DNA of 5,846 bases from Desulfonatronovibrio sp046496945 (lineage in GTDB: Bacteria; Desulfobacterota; Desulfovibrionia; Desulfovibrionales; Desulfonatronovibrionaceae), in contig JAWOGL010000213.1 in NCBI GenBank assembly GCA_046496945.1, positions 1 to 5,846 of the forward strand. The letters run 5' to 3'. The notes beneath the pieces were generated by a model, which worked only from the letters and a program-made list of their open reading frames with translations, did no database searches and was not told the DNA's origin. The translations under genes and the position numbers were made by a program. Positions 1 through 5,750 of the stretch are shown in pieces. Numbering within the stretch: position 1 is the stretch's first letter; each line of letters starts with the position of its first letter.

Positions 1-274
1 TGTCCAGAGACAATCCCCGGAAATGCCTACTCCGGCATCCATCAAGTTAAACGAACTCCATGTTGCTCAGTCCGAAATTAATGTTGATTCAGGAAAGTTT
101 TCCCATCACATCCCCAATGTGGAAATTATGGTTACCACATCTCTGACCAGAAACAACAATTATATTGTTCGTGATTCATCCATATATTATATCAATGACA
201 CGGACTGGGGCAACTACAAACAGAACGTGCTCTATCAGGATCCCTCGGTAGTGAATTACAGGCTGGTTGACTGA
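1..274 (+). CDS. C-terminal fragment of an unrecognised protein (5' end outside window)
   Basis: The reading frame is open from the left edge of the window (codons from base 2) to a TGA at 272-274, giving about 90 residues. The ATG at 23 is therefore probably internal and not the true start. I do not recognise the family. The visible part is polar and rich in Asn, Ser, Thr and Tyr, with many alternating hydrophobic/polar stretches (for example VEIMVTTSLTR and YIVRDSSIYYI) that suggest beta-strands. It has no cysteine and no transmembrane helix. The stop lies 12 bases before the start of the FlgO-like gene, whose ribosome binding site begins right after this stop, so the two are very likely co-transcribed. 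By this context an extracytoplasmic or flagellum-linked role is possible, but that is inference only. Confidence 0.7.
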   Translation, partial: VQRQSPEMPTPASIKLNELHVAQSEINVDSGKFSHHIPNVEIMVTTSLTRNNNYIVRDSSIYYINDTDWGNYKQNVLYQDPSVVNYRLVD

Positions 275-286
275 TAAGGAGAGAAC

Positions 287-1114
287 ATGAAGAAAAGTGC
301 TGTTGCAATACTGCTCTTTCTAATATTTTTTTTCAGCGCATATACTGCCGGCGCCTGGACGCCAGTATCCGGTCAAGGTCTGGTCAGGATGGAAGCCTTT
401 CCAGGAATAGCATACCAGGCTGCTGACGTGCTTGAATATAACTTACGTCCAGACATAAGCAGAACCCTGCCCATAATGTTTTCAAGCTTTGTTGATATCA
501 GGGACCTTCACTCCACTTCCGCGCTGGGCAGACTCTTGGGAGAACAGATCGGCTCCAGATTTTCCCAGCACGGTTACAATGTAATTGAAATGAGGCTCAG
601 AAAAAACTCTTTGCAGATAACGCCTAAAACCGGAGAACTGGCTTTGTCCAGGGACATGAAGAAGATAAGGGATTCATGGGATGCCCAGGCCGTAATTACC
701 GGCACCTACCACATTTTTGATGATAAAGCTGTTGTTTCAGCCAGGATTGTCAGTACCGTGGATAATTCCATCATTTCTACCCATGATTTCTCATTCAAAC
801 TGGATAGATATCTAGCCACACTGGTGAGGCCGGAGACAGTTGCCCAAGAAAAAAAAGAAACACAGGAAGAAAAAACCCCACAAGGTCCAATCTCCACTGG
901 GGTCATTTCCCTCAACCCATCCAGAAGCACCGATGCCAGACTGATCCAGAGACGTTTGGCAGACCTGGGTCTGTATCTGGACCGGATAGATGGTATCTGG
1001 GGAAAAAATTCAAAAATCGCTCTGGAAAGATTTAAAGCAAGACATCAGCTTCCCGATCCTGATAAATGGGACATGCCAACTCAAATAAAGCTTTTTCAAG
1101 GCACAGGCCAGTAA
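287..1114 (+). CDS. Secreted FlgO-like domain protein with C-terminal peptidoglycan-binding domain
   Basis: The 275-residue protein starts at ATG 287 behind a strong ribosome binding site (AAGGAG, 276-281, 5 bases upstream). Residues 1-23 form a Sec signal peptide: MKK, then a hydrophobic run of Leu, Ile and Phe, and a likely cleavage after AGA at 21-23. There is no lipobox cysteine, unlike the outer-membrane lipoprotein FlgO of Vibrio. Residues about 45-173 resemble the FlgO domain: a SSFVD strand, the SALGRLLGEQIGSRFSQHGY helix, a GELALSRDMK segment, and an AQAVITGTYHI strand followed by the turn to SARIVS. A charged Glu/Lys/Pro/Gln linker (about 182-212) leads to a peptidoglycan-binding fold of the PG_binding_1 type (about 215-272), with the typical IQRRLADLGLY, DGIWGKNSKIALERFK and final amphipathic helix. 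The protein probably sits in the periplasm or at the outer membrane and contacts the cell wall. FlgO family members support the outer parts of the flagellum in Vibrio. The flagellar role here is inferred from the domain alone, since no other flagellar gene is visible. Confidence 0.75.
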   Translation: MKKSAVAILLFLIFFFSAYTAGAWTPVSGQGLVRMEAFPGIAYQAADVLEYNLRPDISRTLPIMFSSFVDIRDLHSTSALGRLLGEQIGSRFSQHGYNVIEMRLRKNSLQITPKTGELALSRDMKKIRDSWDAQAVITGTYHIFDDKAVVSARIVSTVDNSIISTHDFSFKLDRYLATLVRPETVAQEKKETQEEKTPQGPISTGVISLNPSRSTDARLIQRRLADLGLYLDRIDGIWGKNSKIALERFKARHQLPDPDKWDMPTQIKLFQGTGQ

Positions 1115-1147
1115 ACATTTAAATGACAAACTTCAAGGATTCATCCG
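1115..1147. other. Short convergent intergenic gap
   Basis: These 33 bases separate the stop codons of the FlgO-like gene and nadD. They contain the 10-base palindrome CATTTAAATG (1116-1125) but no GC-rich stem followed by a T-run on either strand, so I see no intrinsic terminator here. Confidence 0.5.
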
Positions 1148-1837
1148 TCATAAAGACTTTTGCCAGGTCTTAATCACTTCATCCCTGTAGGTATCAAGAT
1201 AACGTTTAGCCTGTTCAGGCACCAGCCAGTCTATACTTTTCCCGGACAGCCATCTGGAACGAAGCATGCTGGAACTGATATCAATCCGGGGTATGGTAAA
1301 GTATCTGATCTGTTTGCCCTGATAAATCTGCCAGAAACCTTGACTGTGTTTTTGAATATCCCAAAATCCTTCAATAAAATCATCAACTTTCTGAACATCT
1401 TCACCCTGGCGCCCCACTACCAGAAGATTGCTCAATAAAGCTATTTCCCTGCCCTTATGCCATTTGGGCATAGTCAAAAGATCCTTGTCACCCATGATAA
1501 AATAATAACTGGTCTCAGGATTGTCTCTGACCAGAATCTGGAGAGTATCATAGGTATAGGATGGACCGGAACGTGTGCTTTCAAGGGGGTTTACGCATAT
1601 TTTTTCAAAATCTTTAACTGAAGACTCCAGCATGGCACAACGAAAATCAAAGGAAAGAATGTCTTCTATACCTTTGTGCGGAGGAATATGGGTGGGGACC
1701 AGTTCAACATGATCAAGGCCGGCCTGTTCCAGCATTTCAGTGCAAACCCGCAAATGTCCGATGTGCAAAGGATTGAAACTGCCGCCCAGAAGCCCGACAC
1801 TGATTTTGTTTTTTTTATTGCTGGATTTTTCTTCCAT
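1148..1837 (-). CDS. nadD: Nicotinate-nucleotide adenylyltransferase (NadD)
   Basis: This cytoplasmic enzyme transfers AMP from ATP to nicotinate mononucleotide, making deamido-NAD in NAD biosynthesis. Counted from the upstream TTG at 1864, the protein has the nucleotidyltransferase signature GGSFNPLHIGH at 27-37 with the catalytic HIGH motif at 34-37, the PTHIPPHK substrate loop at 57-64, PSYTYDTL at 101-108, MGDKDLL at 124-130 and the ISSSMLR motif at 196-202, the family's ISSTxIR element. The ATG at 1837 gives 229 residues, close to the usual 190-230. The TTG at 1864 would add nine residues (MAVLNIAAF) that precede any conserved part. Neither start has a strong ribosome binding site: the TTG has a weak AAAGAG 8 bases upstream and the ATG has none. 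The gene converges with the FlgO-like gene across 33 bases and follows uvrB on the same strand after a repeat-filled gap, so shared transcription with uvrB is doubtful. Confidence 0.93.
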   Translation of the reverse strand: MEEKSSNKKNKISVGLLGGSFNPLHIGHLRVCTEMLEQAGLDHVELVPTHIPPHKGIEDILSFDFRCAMLESSVKDFEKICVNPLESTRSGPSYTYDTLQILVRDNPETSYYFIMGDKDLLTMPKWHKGREIALLSNLLVVGRQGEDVQKVDDFIEGFWDIQKHSQGFWQIYQGKQIRYFTIPRIDISSSMLRSRWLSGKSIDWLVPEQAKRYLDTYRDEVIKTWQKSL

Positions 1838-1868
1838 AAAAGCAGCTATATTCAGAACAGCCAAAAGT

Positions 1869-1919
1869 TTAACTCTTTAATTTCCTGTATTTATTCACCA
1901 GATCAGACATTCTTTTGAT
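1869..1919 (-). other. Short open frame ending just upstream of nadD (possible gene remnant or leader)
   Basis: On the minus strand a 16-codon open frame reads IKRMSDLVNKYRKLKS and stops with TAA at 1869-1871, four bases before the alternative TTG start of nadD at 1864. Its upstream limit is a TAA at 1920-1922 that belongs to the outer end of the MITE-like repeat. The spacing looks like the end of a gene coupled to nadD, so it could be the tail of an upstream gene cut by the repeat. No coding continuation is visible beyond the repeat (minus strand, 2150 to 2076). It may equally be chance, and I do not recognise the peptide. Confidence 0.2.
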
Positions 1920-2075
1920 TTAACAGGTTGTTGAAAATCTCCCAATTGCTGTGTCGCTGCAAAAAATTCAAACTCGCACCTGCTAAATACGCCGCGACCT
2001 TGATTTTTTTTTGCTCTTTGCCCTTGTAATTTTTGAACAACCTGCCTGGTAAGGACTTTTTCAACACGCTGTTAA
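1920..2075. repeat. MITE-like palindromic element with terminal inverted repeats
   Basis: The ends are inverted copies of each other. The 19 bases at 1920-1938 (TTAACAGGTTGTTGAAAAT) match the reverse complement of 2057-2075 at 16 of 19 positions. A third, internal copy lies inverted at 2029-2044, where CAGGTTGTT is repeated exactly. The interior is itself an imperfect palindrome around 1984: GCTGCAAAAAATTCAA (1956-1971) faces TTGATTTTTTTTTGCTC (2000-2016). There is no open frame of note, so any movement would need a transposase in trans. The TTAA at both outer edges could be a target duplication, but because it is part of the inverted repeat this cannot be settled from one copy. The sequence resembles dispersed intergenic repeats that I recall from Desulfobacterota genomes; that resemblance is from memory. 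Confidence 0.6.
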
Positions 2076-2152
2076 GGCTTAAATTGTGATGAATATCTTC
2101 ATTTTCTTGTAGCTATTCAGCAAGATCGAATAAGAAGACCTGGTCCCCGGAT

Positions 2153-2189
2153 CCGTCATCCCGGACTCGATCCGGGACCGGGGTGACGG
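2153..2189. repeat. GC-rich hairpin repeat 1 (CCGTCATCCCGG type)
   Basis: CCGTCATCCCGG (2153-2164) can pair with CCGGGGTGACGG (2178-2189) over 12 positions with one G-T wobble. The loop holds a competing inner palindrome, CCGGA-CTCGA-TCCGG (2161-2175). This is the widespread type of palindromic intergenic repeat that reads GTCATCCCGG...CCGGG..TGACG. No T-run follows on either strand, so it is not a classical terminator, though it may stabilise or end transcripts from uvrB. Confidence 0.6.
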
Positions 2190-2212
2190 TTAAAGCAGGC
2201 CGTTGCCCTTTT

Positions 2213-2260
2213 CCGTCATTCCGGCGAAGCTTGTCCCGGGCTTGAACCGGGAGCCGGAAT
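2213..2260. repeat. GC-rich hairpin repeat 2 (GTCATTCCGGC type)
   Basis: A two-tier stem-loop: ATTCCGGC (2218-2225) pairs exactly with GCCGGAAT (2253-2260), and inside it TCCCGG (2234-2239) pairs with CCGGGA (2247-2252) around the loop GCTTGAA. It begins with the same CCGTCAT as repeat 1, so the two hairpins are related members of one repeat family in the same orientation, 23 bases apart. On the uvrB transcript it would lie about 85 bases past the stop codon. It lacks a downstream U-tract. Confidence 0.6.
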
Positions 2261-2343
2261 CCAGTGCGGTTGAATAGTCATATGCCGTACATGGTGAATA
2301 GTTACAGTTTCTTTACCTTAACATTGAATATTGAACTCTGAAA

Positions 2344-4338
2344 TTACACCATCAAGGCCTTTTTAAGAGCATGGAGCTTATCCCGGACATGGGCCGCCTT
2401 TTCAAATTCAAGGTCTTTGGCCAGGGTCCGCATTTTCCGCTCCAGTTTTTTGATTTCCTTTTCCAGCTTATCCTTATCTGTTCCATAAGCCAGAATCTCT
2501 TCAGCCGCAAAACCGATATTTTCCGGCCTGTCGTGCTGATGCATATCATAAAGGGTATTTAATCCTTTTTTAATAATCGTGGCCGGGACAATATTGTGGT
2601 CTTTGTTGAACTGAATCTGTTTTTCCCTGCGTCGATCCGTCTCTTCCATGGCCCTTTGCATGGAGCCGGTAACCTTATCGGCGTACATGATCACCCGGCC
2701 TGAAACATTGCGCGAAGCCCGGCCAAAGGTCTGAATCATGGACCTGAACGAACGCAGGAAACCTTCTTTATCCGCGTCCAGAATAGCCACCAGGGAAACC
2801 TCAGGTATATCCAGTCCTTCCCGCAGCAGATTTATACCCACAAGCACGGAAAATTCTCCGCCGCGCAAAGCCTGTATAATAGCCACTCTTTCCAGGGTAT
2901 CAATATCAGAATGCAGATATCTGGTCTGTACCCCACGTTCCTGAATATAATCAGTCAAATCTTCAGCCATTCTCTTGGTCAAAGTAGTCACCAGGACCCT
3001 TTCATTATTTTTTTGTACTTTCAAGCATTCATTCAGAAGATCATCCATCTGTCCATCTGTAGGCCTTATTTCAACCATTGGATCAACCAGGCCGGTGGGA
3101 CGAATAATCTGTTCCACCAGAAGACCATGGGCGTGTTCTATTTCCCAGTCTCCGGGAGTGGCCGAAACAAAAGTAGTCTGTCCCATGCGCTCCAGGAATT
3201 CATCAAAACTCAGGGGACGGTTATCAAGGGCGGAAGGCAATCTGAACCCGTAATTTACCAGTGTTTTTTTCCTGGACATATCACCGTGATACATTCCGCC
3301 CACCTGGGATACAGAGATGTGAGATTCATCCATGAACAGCAGATAGTCCTCGGGAAAATAATCAAGCAGACATGAGGGAGGCTGGCCCTGACTGCGCCCG
3401 TCAAGGTGTCTGGAATAATTCTCAATACCGTTGCAATATCCCATCTCCTGAATCATCTCCAGATCCAGCTGGGTTTTCTGCTCAAGTCGCTGGGCCTCAA
3501 CCAGCATATTGTTTTTTTCAAACCAGGCCAGCCTGTGTCTAAGTTCCTCACGGATATCATTCATGGCCCTTTGCAGGTTATCCTGGTCAGACACGTAATG
3601 GCTGCCAGGATAGATAATGGTTTTTTTCAGCCTGCTTTTAATTTCTCCCGTAAGCGGATCAGCTTCATAAATGGCTTCAACCGTATCTCCAAAGAATTCT
3701 ACGCGAAGGGCCTGTTCCATTTTATAGGCCGGGATAAGCTCCAGAACATCCCCGCGCACCCGGAAAGTGCCTCTGTGGAAATCATAATCATTACGTTCGT
3801 ACTGGATTTCCACCAGCCTGCCCATAAGTTCATCCATATCAAATGACTGACCTTCCTCAATGGGAATAATCATCTTGGCATAGTAGTCAGGTGAGCCAAG
3901 CCCGTAAATACATGAAACAGAAGCAATGATGATTACATCCCGTCTGGTCAGCAGGGCATGAGTGGCTGAATGCCTGAGTTTATCTATGTCGTCATTGATG
4001 GAAGAATCCTTTTCTATATAAGTATCTGTGCGCGGCAGATACGCTTCAGGCTGATAATAATCATAATAGCTGACAAAATATTCCACTGCGTTTTCCGGAA
4101 AAAGAAGACGGAACTCATTATACAGCTGAGCAGCCAGAGTCTTGTTGGGAGCCATGATCAGGGCGGGACGGTTCAGGGTGGCTATTACATTGGCCATGGT
4201 AAAAGTTTTGCCTGAACCGGTCACTCCCAGAAGAACCTGGCTGGATACGCCCTGTTCCAGGTTTTTTACCAGTCCGGCAATGGCCTCTACCTGGTCCCCC
4301 CGGGGAGAATATTCTGATACTAAATTAAATAAAGACAT
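2344..4338 (-). CDS. uvrB: UvrABC excision nuclease subunit B (UvrB)
   Basis: UvrB receives damaged DNA from UvrA, verifies the lesion by threading one strand behind its beta-hairpin using ATP, and recruits UvrC for incision. The 664 residues match the family's usual 660-675. Visible in order: the start MSLFNLVSEYSPRGDQ; Walker A GVTGSGKT at 38-45; APNKTLAAQ at 63-71; the tyrosine-rich beta-hairpin YYDYYQPEAYLP at 91-102; the SCIYGLG segment at 142-148; Walker B DESH at 337-340; SATPGDWE at 392-399; YLHSDIDTLER at 474-484; the helicase motif GINLLREGLDIPE at 501-513; motif VI QTFGRASRN at 536-544; and a C-terminal UVR coiled-coil motif for UvrC contact at about 623-660. It appears intact with no frameshift. 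The ATG at 4338 fits the family's N-terminus exactly, yet has no Shine-Dalgarno sequence. Downstream on its strand come the repeat block and then nadD. I see no LexA box that I could name with confidence. Confidence 0.98.
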   Translation of the reverse strand: MSLFNLVSEYSPRGDQVEAIAGLVKNLEQGVSSQVLLGVTGSGKTFTMANVIATLNRPALIMAPNKTLAAQLYNEFRLLFPENAVEYFVSYYDYYQPEAYLPRTDTYIEKDSSINDDIDKLRHSATHALLTRRDVIIIASVSCIYGLGSPDYYAKMIIPIEEGQSFDMDELMGRLVEIQYERNDYDFHRGTFRVRGDVLELIPAYKMEQALRVEFFGDTVEAIYEADPLTGEIKSRLKKTIIYPGSHYVSDQDNLQRAMNDIREELRHRLAWFEKNNMLVEAQRLEQKTQLDLEMIQEMGYCNGIENYSRHLDGRSQGQPPSCLLDYFPEDYLLFMDESHISVSQVGGMYHGDMSRKKTLVNYGFRLPSALDNRPLSFDEFLERMGQTTFVSATPGDWEIEHAHGLLVEQIIRPTGLVDPMVEIRPTDGQMDDLLNECLKVQKNNERVLVTTLTKRMAEDLTDYIQERGVQTRYLHSDIDTLERVAIIQALRGGEFSVLVGINLLREGLDIPEVSLVAILDADKEGFLRSFRSMIQTFGRASRNVSGRVIMYADKVTGSMQRAMEETDRRREKQIQFNKDHNIVPATIIKKGLNTLYDMHQHDRPENIGFAAEEILAYGTDKDKLEKEIKKLERKMRTLAKDLEFEKAAHVRDKLHALKKALMV

Positions 4339-4346
4339 GAAATTGT

Positions 4347-4374
4347 ATAATAGTCAGGTGGTTATCTCTGATAA
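4347..4374 (-). promoter_or_regulatory. Possible weak uvrB promoter placing the start close to the ATG
   Basis: On the minus strand TTATCA (4369-4374; 4 of 6 to TTGACA) and TATTAT (4347-4352; 5 of 6 to TATAAT) are 16 bases apart. Transcription would begin around 4338-4341, at or next to the uvrB ATG (4338), which would make a leaderless or near-leaderless message. That agrees with the missing ribosome binding site. The region is AT-rich, so such matches arise easily. Confidence 0.25.
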
Positions 4375-4516
4375 AGCCAAAAACTTAATTGTAAGCTTAA
4401 TAATAAAATTCAGGTTAAACAAAAATTTATTCTAAGCATCTTTATCTTGGGAGTAAAGCCTGATCAGGACTGACCTCTAGCAAAAAAGTTCCGGGAAAAA
4501 TGCTGGAAGCAAAGCT

Positions 4517-4530
4517 GATGCCCGGGCATC
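4517..4530. promoter_or_regulatory. 14-base perfect palindrome, possible operator
   Basis: GATGCCCGGGCATC is identical to its reverse complement over all 14 bases and lies 38 bases upstream of the -35 box of the regulator gene, in an otherwise AT-rich gap. A dimeric regulator could bind it, or it could be a short hairpin of the repeat type seen near 2153-2260, which shares the CCCGGG core. No partner protein can be named. Confidence 0.3.
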
Positions 4531-4567
4531 CCGCACCCGGAGATATAATACATAATTAAAAAATTAA

Positions 4568-4596
4568 TTGACAGCTTATACAATTTTTTTTAAAAT
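4568..4596 (+). promoter_or_regulatory. Near-consensus sigma-70 promoter of the regulator-ridA-dcyD cluster
   Basis: TTGACA (4568-4573) is an exact -35 box and TAAAAT (4591-4596) a five-of-six -10 box, with the optimal 17-base spacer. Transcription would start near 4603, leaving a leader of about 26 bases before the ATG at 4629. This excludes the in-frame TTG at 4596 as the translation start, because it overlaps the -10 box. Confidence 0.7.
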
Positions 4597-4603
4597 TGGT
4601 ATA
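4577..4603. promoter_or_regulatory. Inverted repeat across the promoter spacer and -10, possible operator
   Basis: TATACAATTTT (4577-4587) and AAAATTGGTATA (4592-4603) are inverted copies apart from a single inserted base. The repeat covers the spacer, the -10 box and the predicted transcription start. A protein bound there would block RNA polymerase. Autoregulation by the adjacent YheO-like regulator is the natural guess, but AT-rich sequence makes such repeats fairly likely by chance. Confidence 0.4.
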
Positions 4604-4620
4604 CAAATATTTAATTTTTC

Positions 4621-4624
4621 GGAG
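4621..4624 (+). promoter_or_regulatory. Ribosome binding site of the YheO-like regulator
   Basis: GGAG precedes two successive in-frame ATG codons at 4629 and 4632 and fixes the start to one of these two, rather than to the TTG at 4596 that would give eleven extra residues. Confidence 0.7.
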
Positions 4625-4628
4625 AATT

Positions 4629-5294
4629 ATGATGAATGAAAAGGAACATATTTTCAGCCTGCTTAGGCAGATATCTGATGCCCTGGTAACAATGTTTCCC
4701 AAGAATCTTGAGGTTGTACTGCATGACATCTCCCAGCCCAACAGTTCCATCCACCACATAGCCGGCAGTGTCACCGGCCGCAAAAAAGGCGGCCCGGTGA
4801 CTGATCTGGTGGTTAAAACCATGCACAGCGAAGGAAGAGAAAGCCGGGACCGTCATAATTATAAGACTACCAGCAATGACGGCCGCGCTTTGAAATCAAG
4901 CACTGTGTTTATCAGGGACAGCTCAGGCGAAATAATCGGGGTATTTTGCGTAAATTTCGATACTACTGACTATCTTAACGCTGTCAGGGCGCTGGATATG
5001 TTTACTGTTGCAGCAACTGATTTCAACGGCACAGAAAAACTGGAAACTTTTTCCGGCTCCATCACTGAAACTATTGAATCACTCATAGAACAGGCCGTGG
5101 CCAAAACCGGCCGTGAACTGGCATCCATGTCCCTTGAGGAAAGAATCAGCACTGTGGGCGAACTGGATGCCAGCGGAGTATTCAAGATCAAGGGGGGTAT
5201 TGATCTGGTTGCTCAGCGTATGGGAGTTTCAAAGTGTACTATATATAATTATCTGAAACGCATAGAGATAGAAAAGAGTCTCAGCAAACTTTAA
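4629..5294 (+). CDS. YheO/DauR-family transcriptional regulator (PAS-like sensor plus HTH)
   Basis: A 221-residue protein of the E. coli YheO type (240 residues), the family that includes DauR, a regulator of D-arginine use in Pseudomonas. Residues about 5-115 form the YheO-like PAS domain, a ligand-sensing fold, with the hallmark stretch LEVVLHDISQPNSSIHHIAG, then SVTGRKKGGPVTDL (47-60) and IRDSSGEIIGVFCVNFD (95-111). A linker (about 125-160) leads to the C-terminal helix-turn-helix (about 165-215), with GGIDLVAQRMGVSKCTIYNYL at its centre. GGAG at 4621-4624 serves either ATG 4629 (4 bases away) or ATG 4632 (7 bases away, the better spacing); the two differ by one methionine. An in-frame TTG at 4596 lies in the -10 box and is not used. 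The gene leads a cluster with ridA (27 bases downstream) and D-cysteine desulfhydrase, so it most likely senses a D-amino acid such as D-cysteine and controls these genes. Ligand and direction of control are inferred. Confidence 0.88.
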   Translation: MMNEKEHIFSLLRQISDALVTMFPKNLEVVLHDISQPNSSIHHIAGSVTGRKKGGPVTDLVVKTMHSEGRESRDRHNYKTTSNDGRALKSSTVFIRDSSGEIIGVFCVNFDTTDYLNAVRALDMFTVAATDFNGTEKLETFSGSITETIESLIEQAVAKTGRELASMSLEERISTVGELDASGVFKIKGGIDLVAQRMGVSKCTIYNYLKRIEIEKSLSKL

Positions 5295-5321
5295 CCTGTT
5301 TTTTTTAAGGAGAACATAAGC

Positions 5322-5714
5322 ATGAATAAAGAAATCTCACCCAGAACAGTATCCACTGAACAGGCTCCAGCAGCCATAGGACCTTATTCCCAGTGTGTCA
5401 TCGCCGGGGGTCTGGCCTTTATTTCAGGTCAGCTTCCCATTGATCCTAAAACCGGTTCATTTGTTGAAGGAGATATTTCAGCAAAGGCCCGTCAGTGCAT
5501 GGAAAACATTTCCGCCATTGCCGCTGCCGCCGGAACCAGCGTGGACAAGGGGGTAAAGTTCACGATTTTTTTAACTGATATGGCTGATTTTGCTGCAGTT
5601 AATGAAGTTTATTCCCGGTTTTTTCAAAATAATTTTCCAGCCAGATCCGCTTTTCAGGTTGCAGGCCTGCCCAAAAACGCAACCATAGAAATCGAAGCTG
5701 TCCTGGCGCTTTAA
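5322..5714 (+). CDS. ridA: RidA-family 2-iminobutanoate/2-iminopropanoate deaminase
   Basis: RidA hydrolyses reactive enamine/imine intermediates such as 2-aminoacrylate to the keto acid and ammonia, protecting pyridoxal-phosphate enzymes from damage. The 130 residues match the compact YjgF/YER057c/UK114 fold, which works as a trimer with active sites between subunits. Key positions correspond to E. coli RidA: Tyr22 in AAIGPYSQ (E. coli Tyr17), Arg108 in NFPARSAF (E. coli Arg105, which holds the substrate carboxylate) and Glu123 in TIEIEAVLAL (E. coli Glu120). FISGQLPIDPKTG at 33-45 is also typical. These residues support the active RidA subfamily rather than the inactive Rid relatives. The start at ATG 5322 follows AAGGAG (5307-5312) by 9 bases. 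It lies 27 bases after the regulator and 36 before the D-cysteine desulfhydrase gene, whose product generates the 2-aminoacrylate that RidA removes. A run of eight T (5299-5306) lies between the regulator stop and this ribosome binding site. Confidence 0.95.
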   Translation: MNKEISPRTVSTEQAPAAIGPYSQCVIAGGLAFISGQLPIDPKTGSFVEGDISAKARQCMENISAIAAAAGTSVDKGVKFTIFLTDMADFAAVNEVYSRFFQNNFPARSAFQVAGLPKNATIEIEAVLAL

Positions 5715-5750
5715 TCTTTAAATCCAGCAACTTTTTCAGGAGACAAAACA

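Larger units (their letters stand above)
2107..2307. repeat. Putative composite intergenic repeat framed by inverted TGAATAG motifs
   Basis: The block between nadD and uvrB is bounded on the left by the complement of TGAATAGCTACAA (2107-2119) and on the right by TGAATAGTTACAG (2295-2307). These are 13-base inverted copies that agree at 11 positions. A third partial copy, TGAATAGTCA, lies at 2271-2280. Between them sit two GC-rich hairpins, listed separately. The arrangement suggests one non-coding repeat unit of about 200 bases, but the boundaries rest on a short match and could be chance. Confidence 0.35.
4339..4567. other. Divergent intergenic region between uvrB and the YheO-like regulator
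   Basis: No gene is visible in this part of the 290-base gap. The uvrB-proximal part (4339-4440) is AT-rich. The middle holds two exact palindromes, CCTGATCAGG (4459-4468) and GATGCCCGGGCATC (4517-4530), the latter followed by a partial echo, CCCGCACCCGG. The end (4544-4567) is very AT-rich and contains an isolated TATAAT (4544-4549) with no suitable -35 box. Confidence 0.5.

Noticed and set aside
2153..2260. GC-rich hairpins as intrinsic terminators for uvrB
   Set aside because: Neither hairpin is followed by a T-run on either strand, and both look like a dispersed palindromic repeat, though some effect on transcript ends remains possible.
1920..2307. CRISPR array or tandem repeat array
   Set aside because: The repeats are inverted and of differing sequence, with no regular direct repeat and spacer pattern.
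2911..3375. A long open frame on the plus strand opposite uvrB
   Set aside because: It lies wholly within the well-supported uvrB on the other strand, has no ribosome binding site and its protein has no recognisable motif. The same holds for the other plus-strand frames inside 2350-4330.
4339..4567. Riboswitch or small RNA in the divergent gap
   Set aside because: I find no recognisable aptamer pattern and no promoter-terminator pair. The palindromes are short.
4596..4628. Upstream TTG start adding eleven residues to the YheO-like regulator
   Set aside because: The TTG overlaps the -10 box of a near-consensus promoter, and a GGAG site stands before the ATG pair at 4629/4632.
5295..5306. Run of eight T after the regulator stop as an intrinsic terminator
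   Set aside because: No stable GC-rich stem precedes it, and it leads directly into the ribosome binding site of ridA. It is more likely ordinary spacer.
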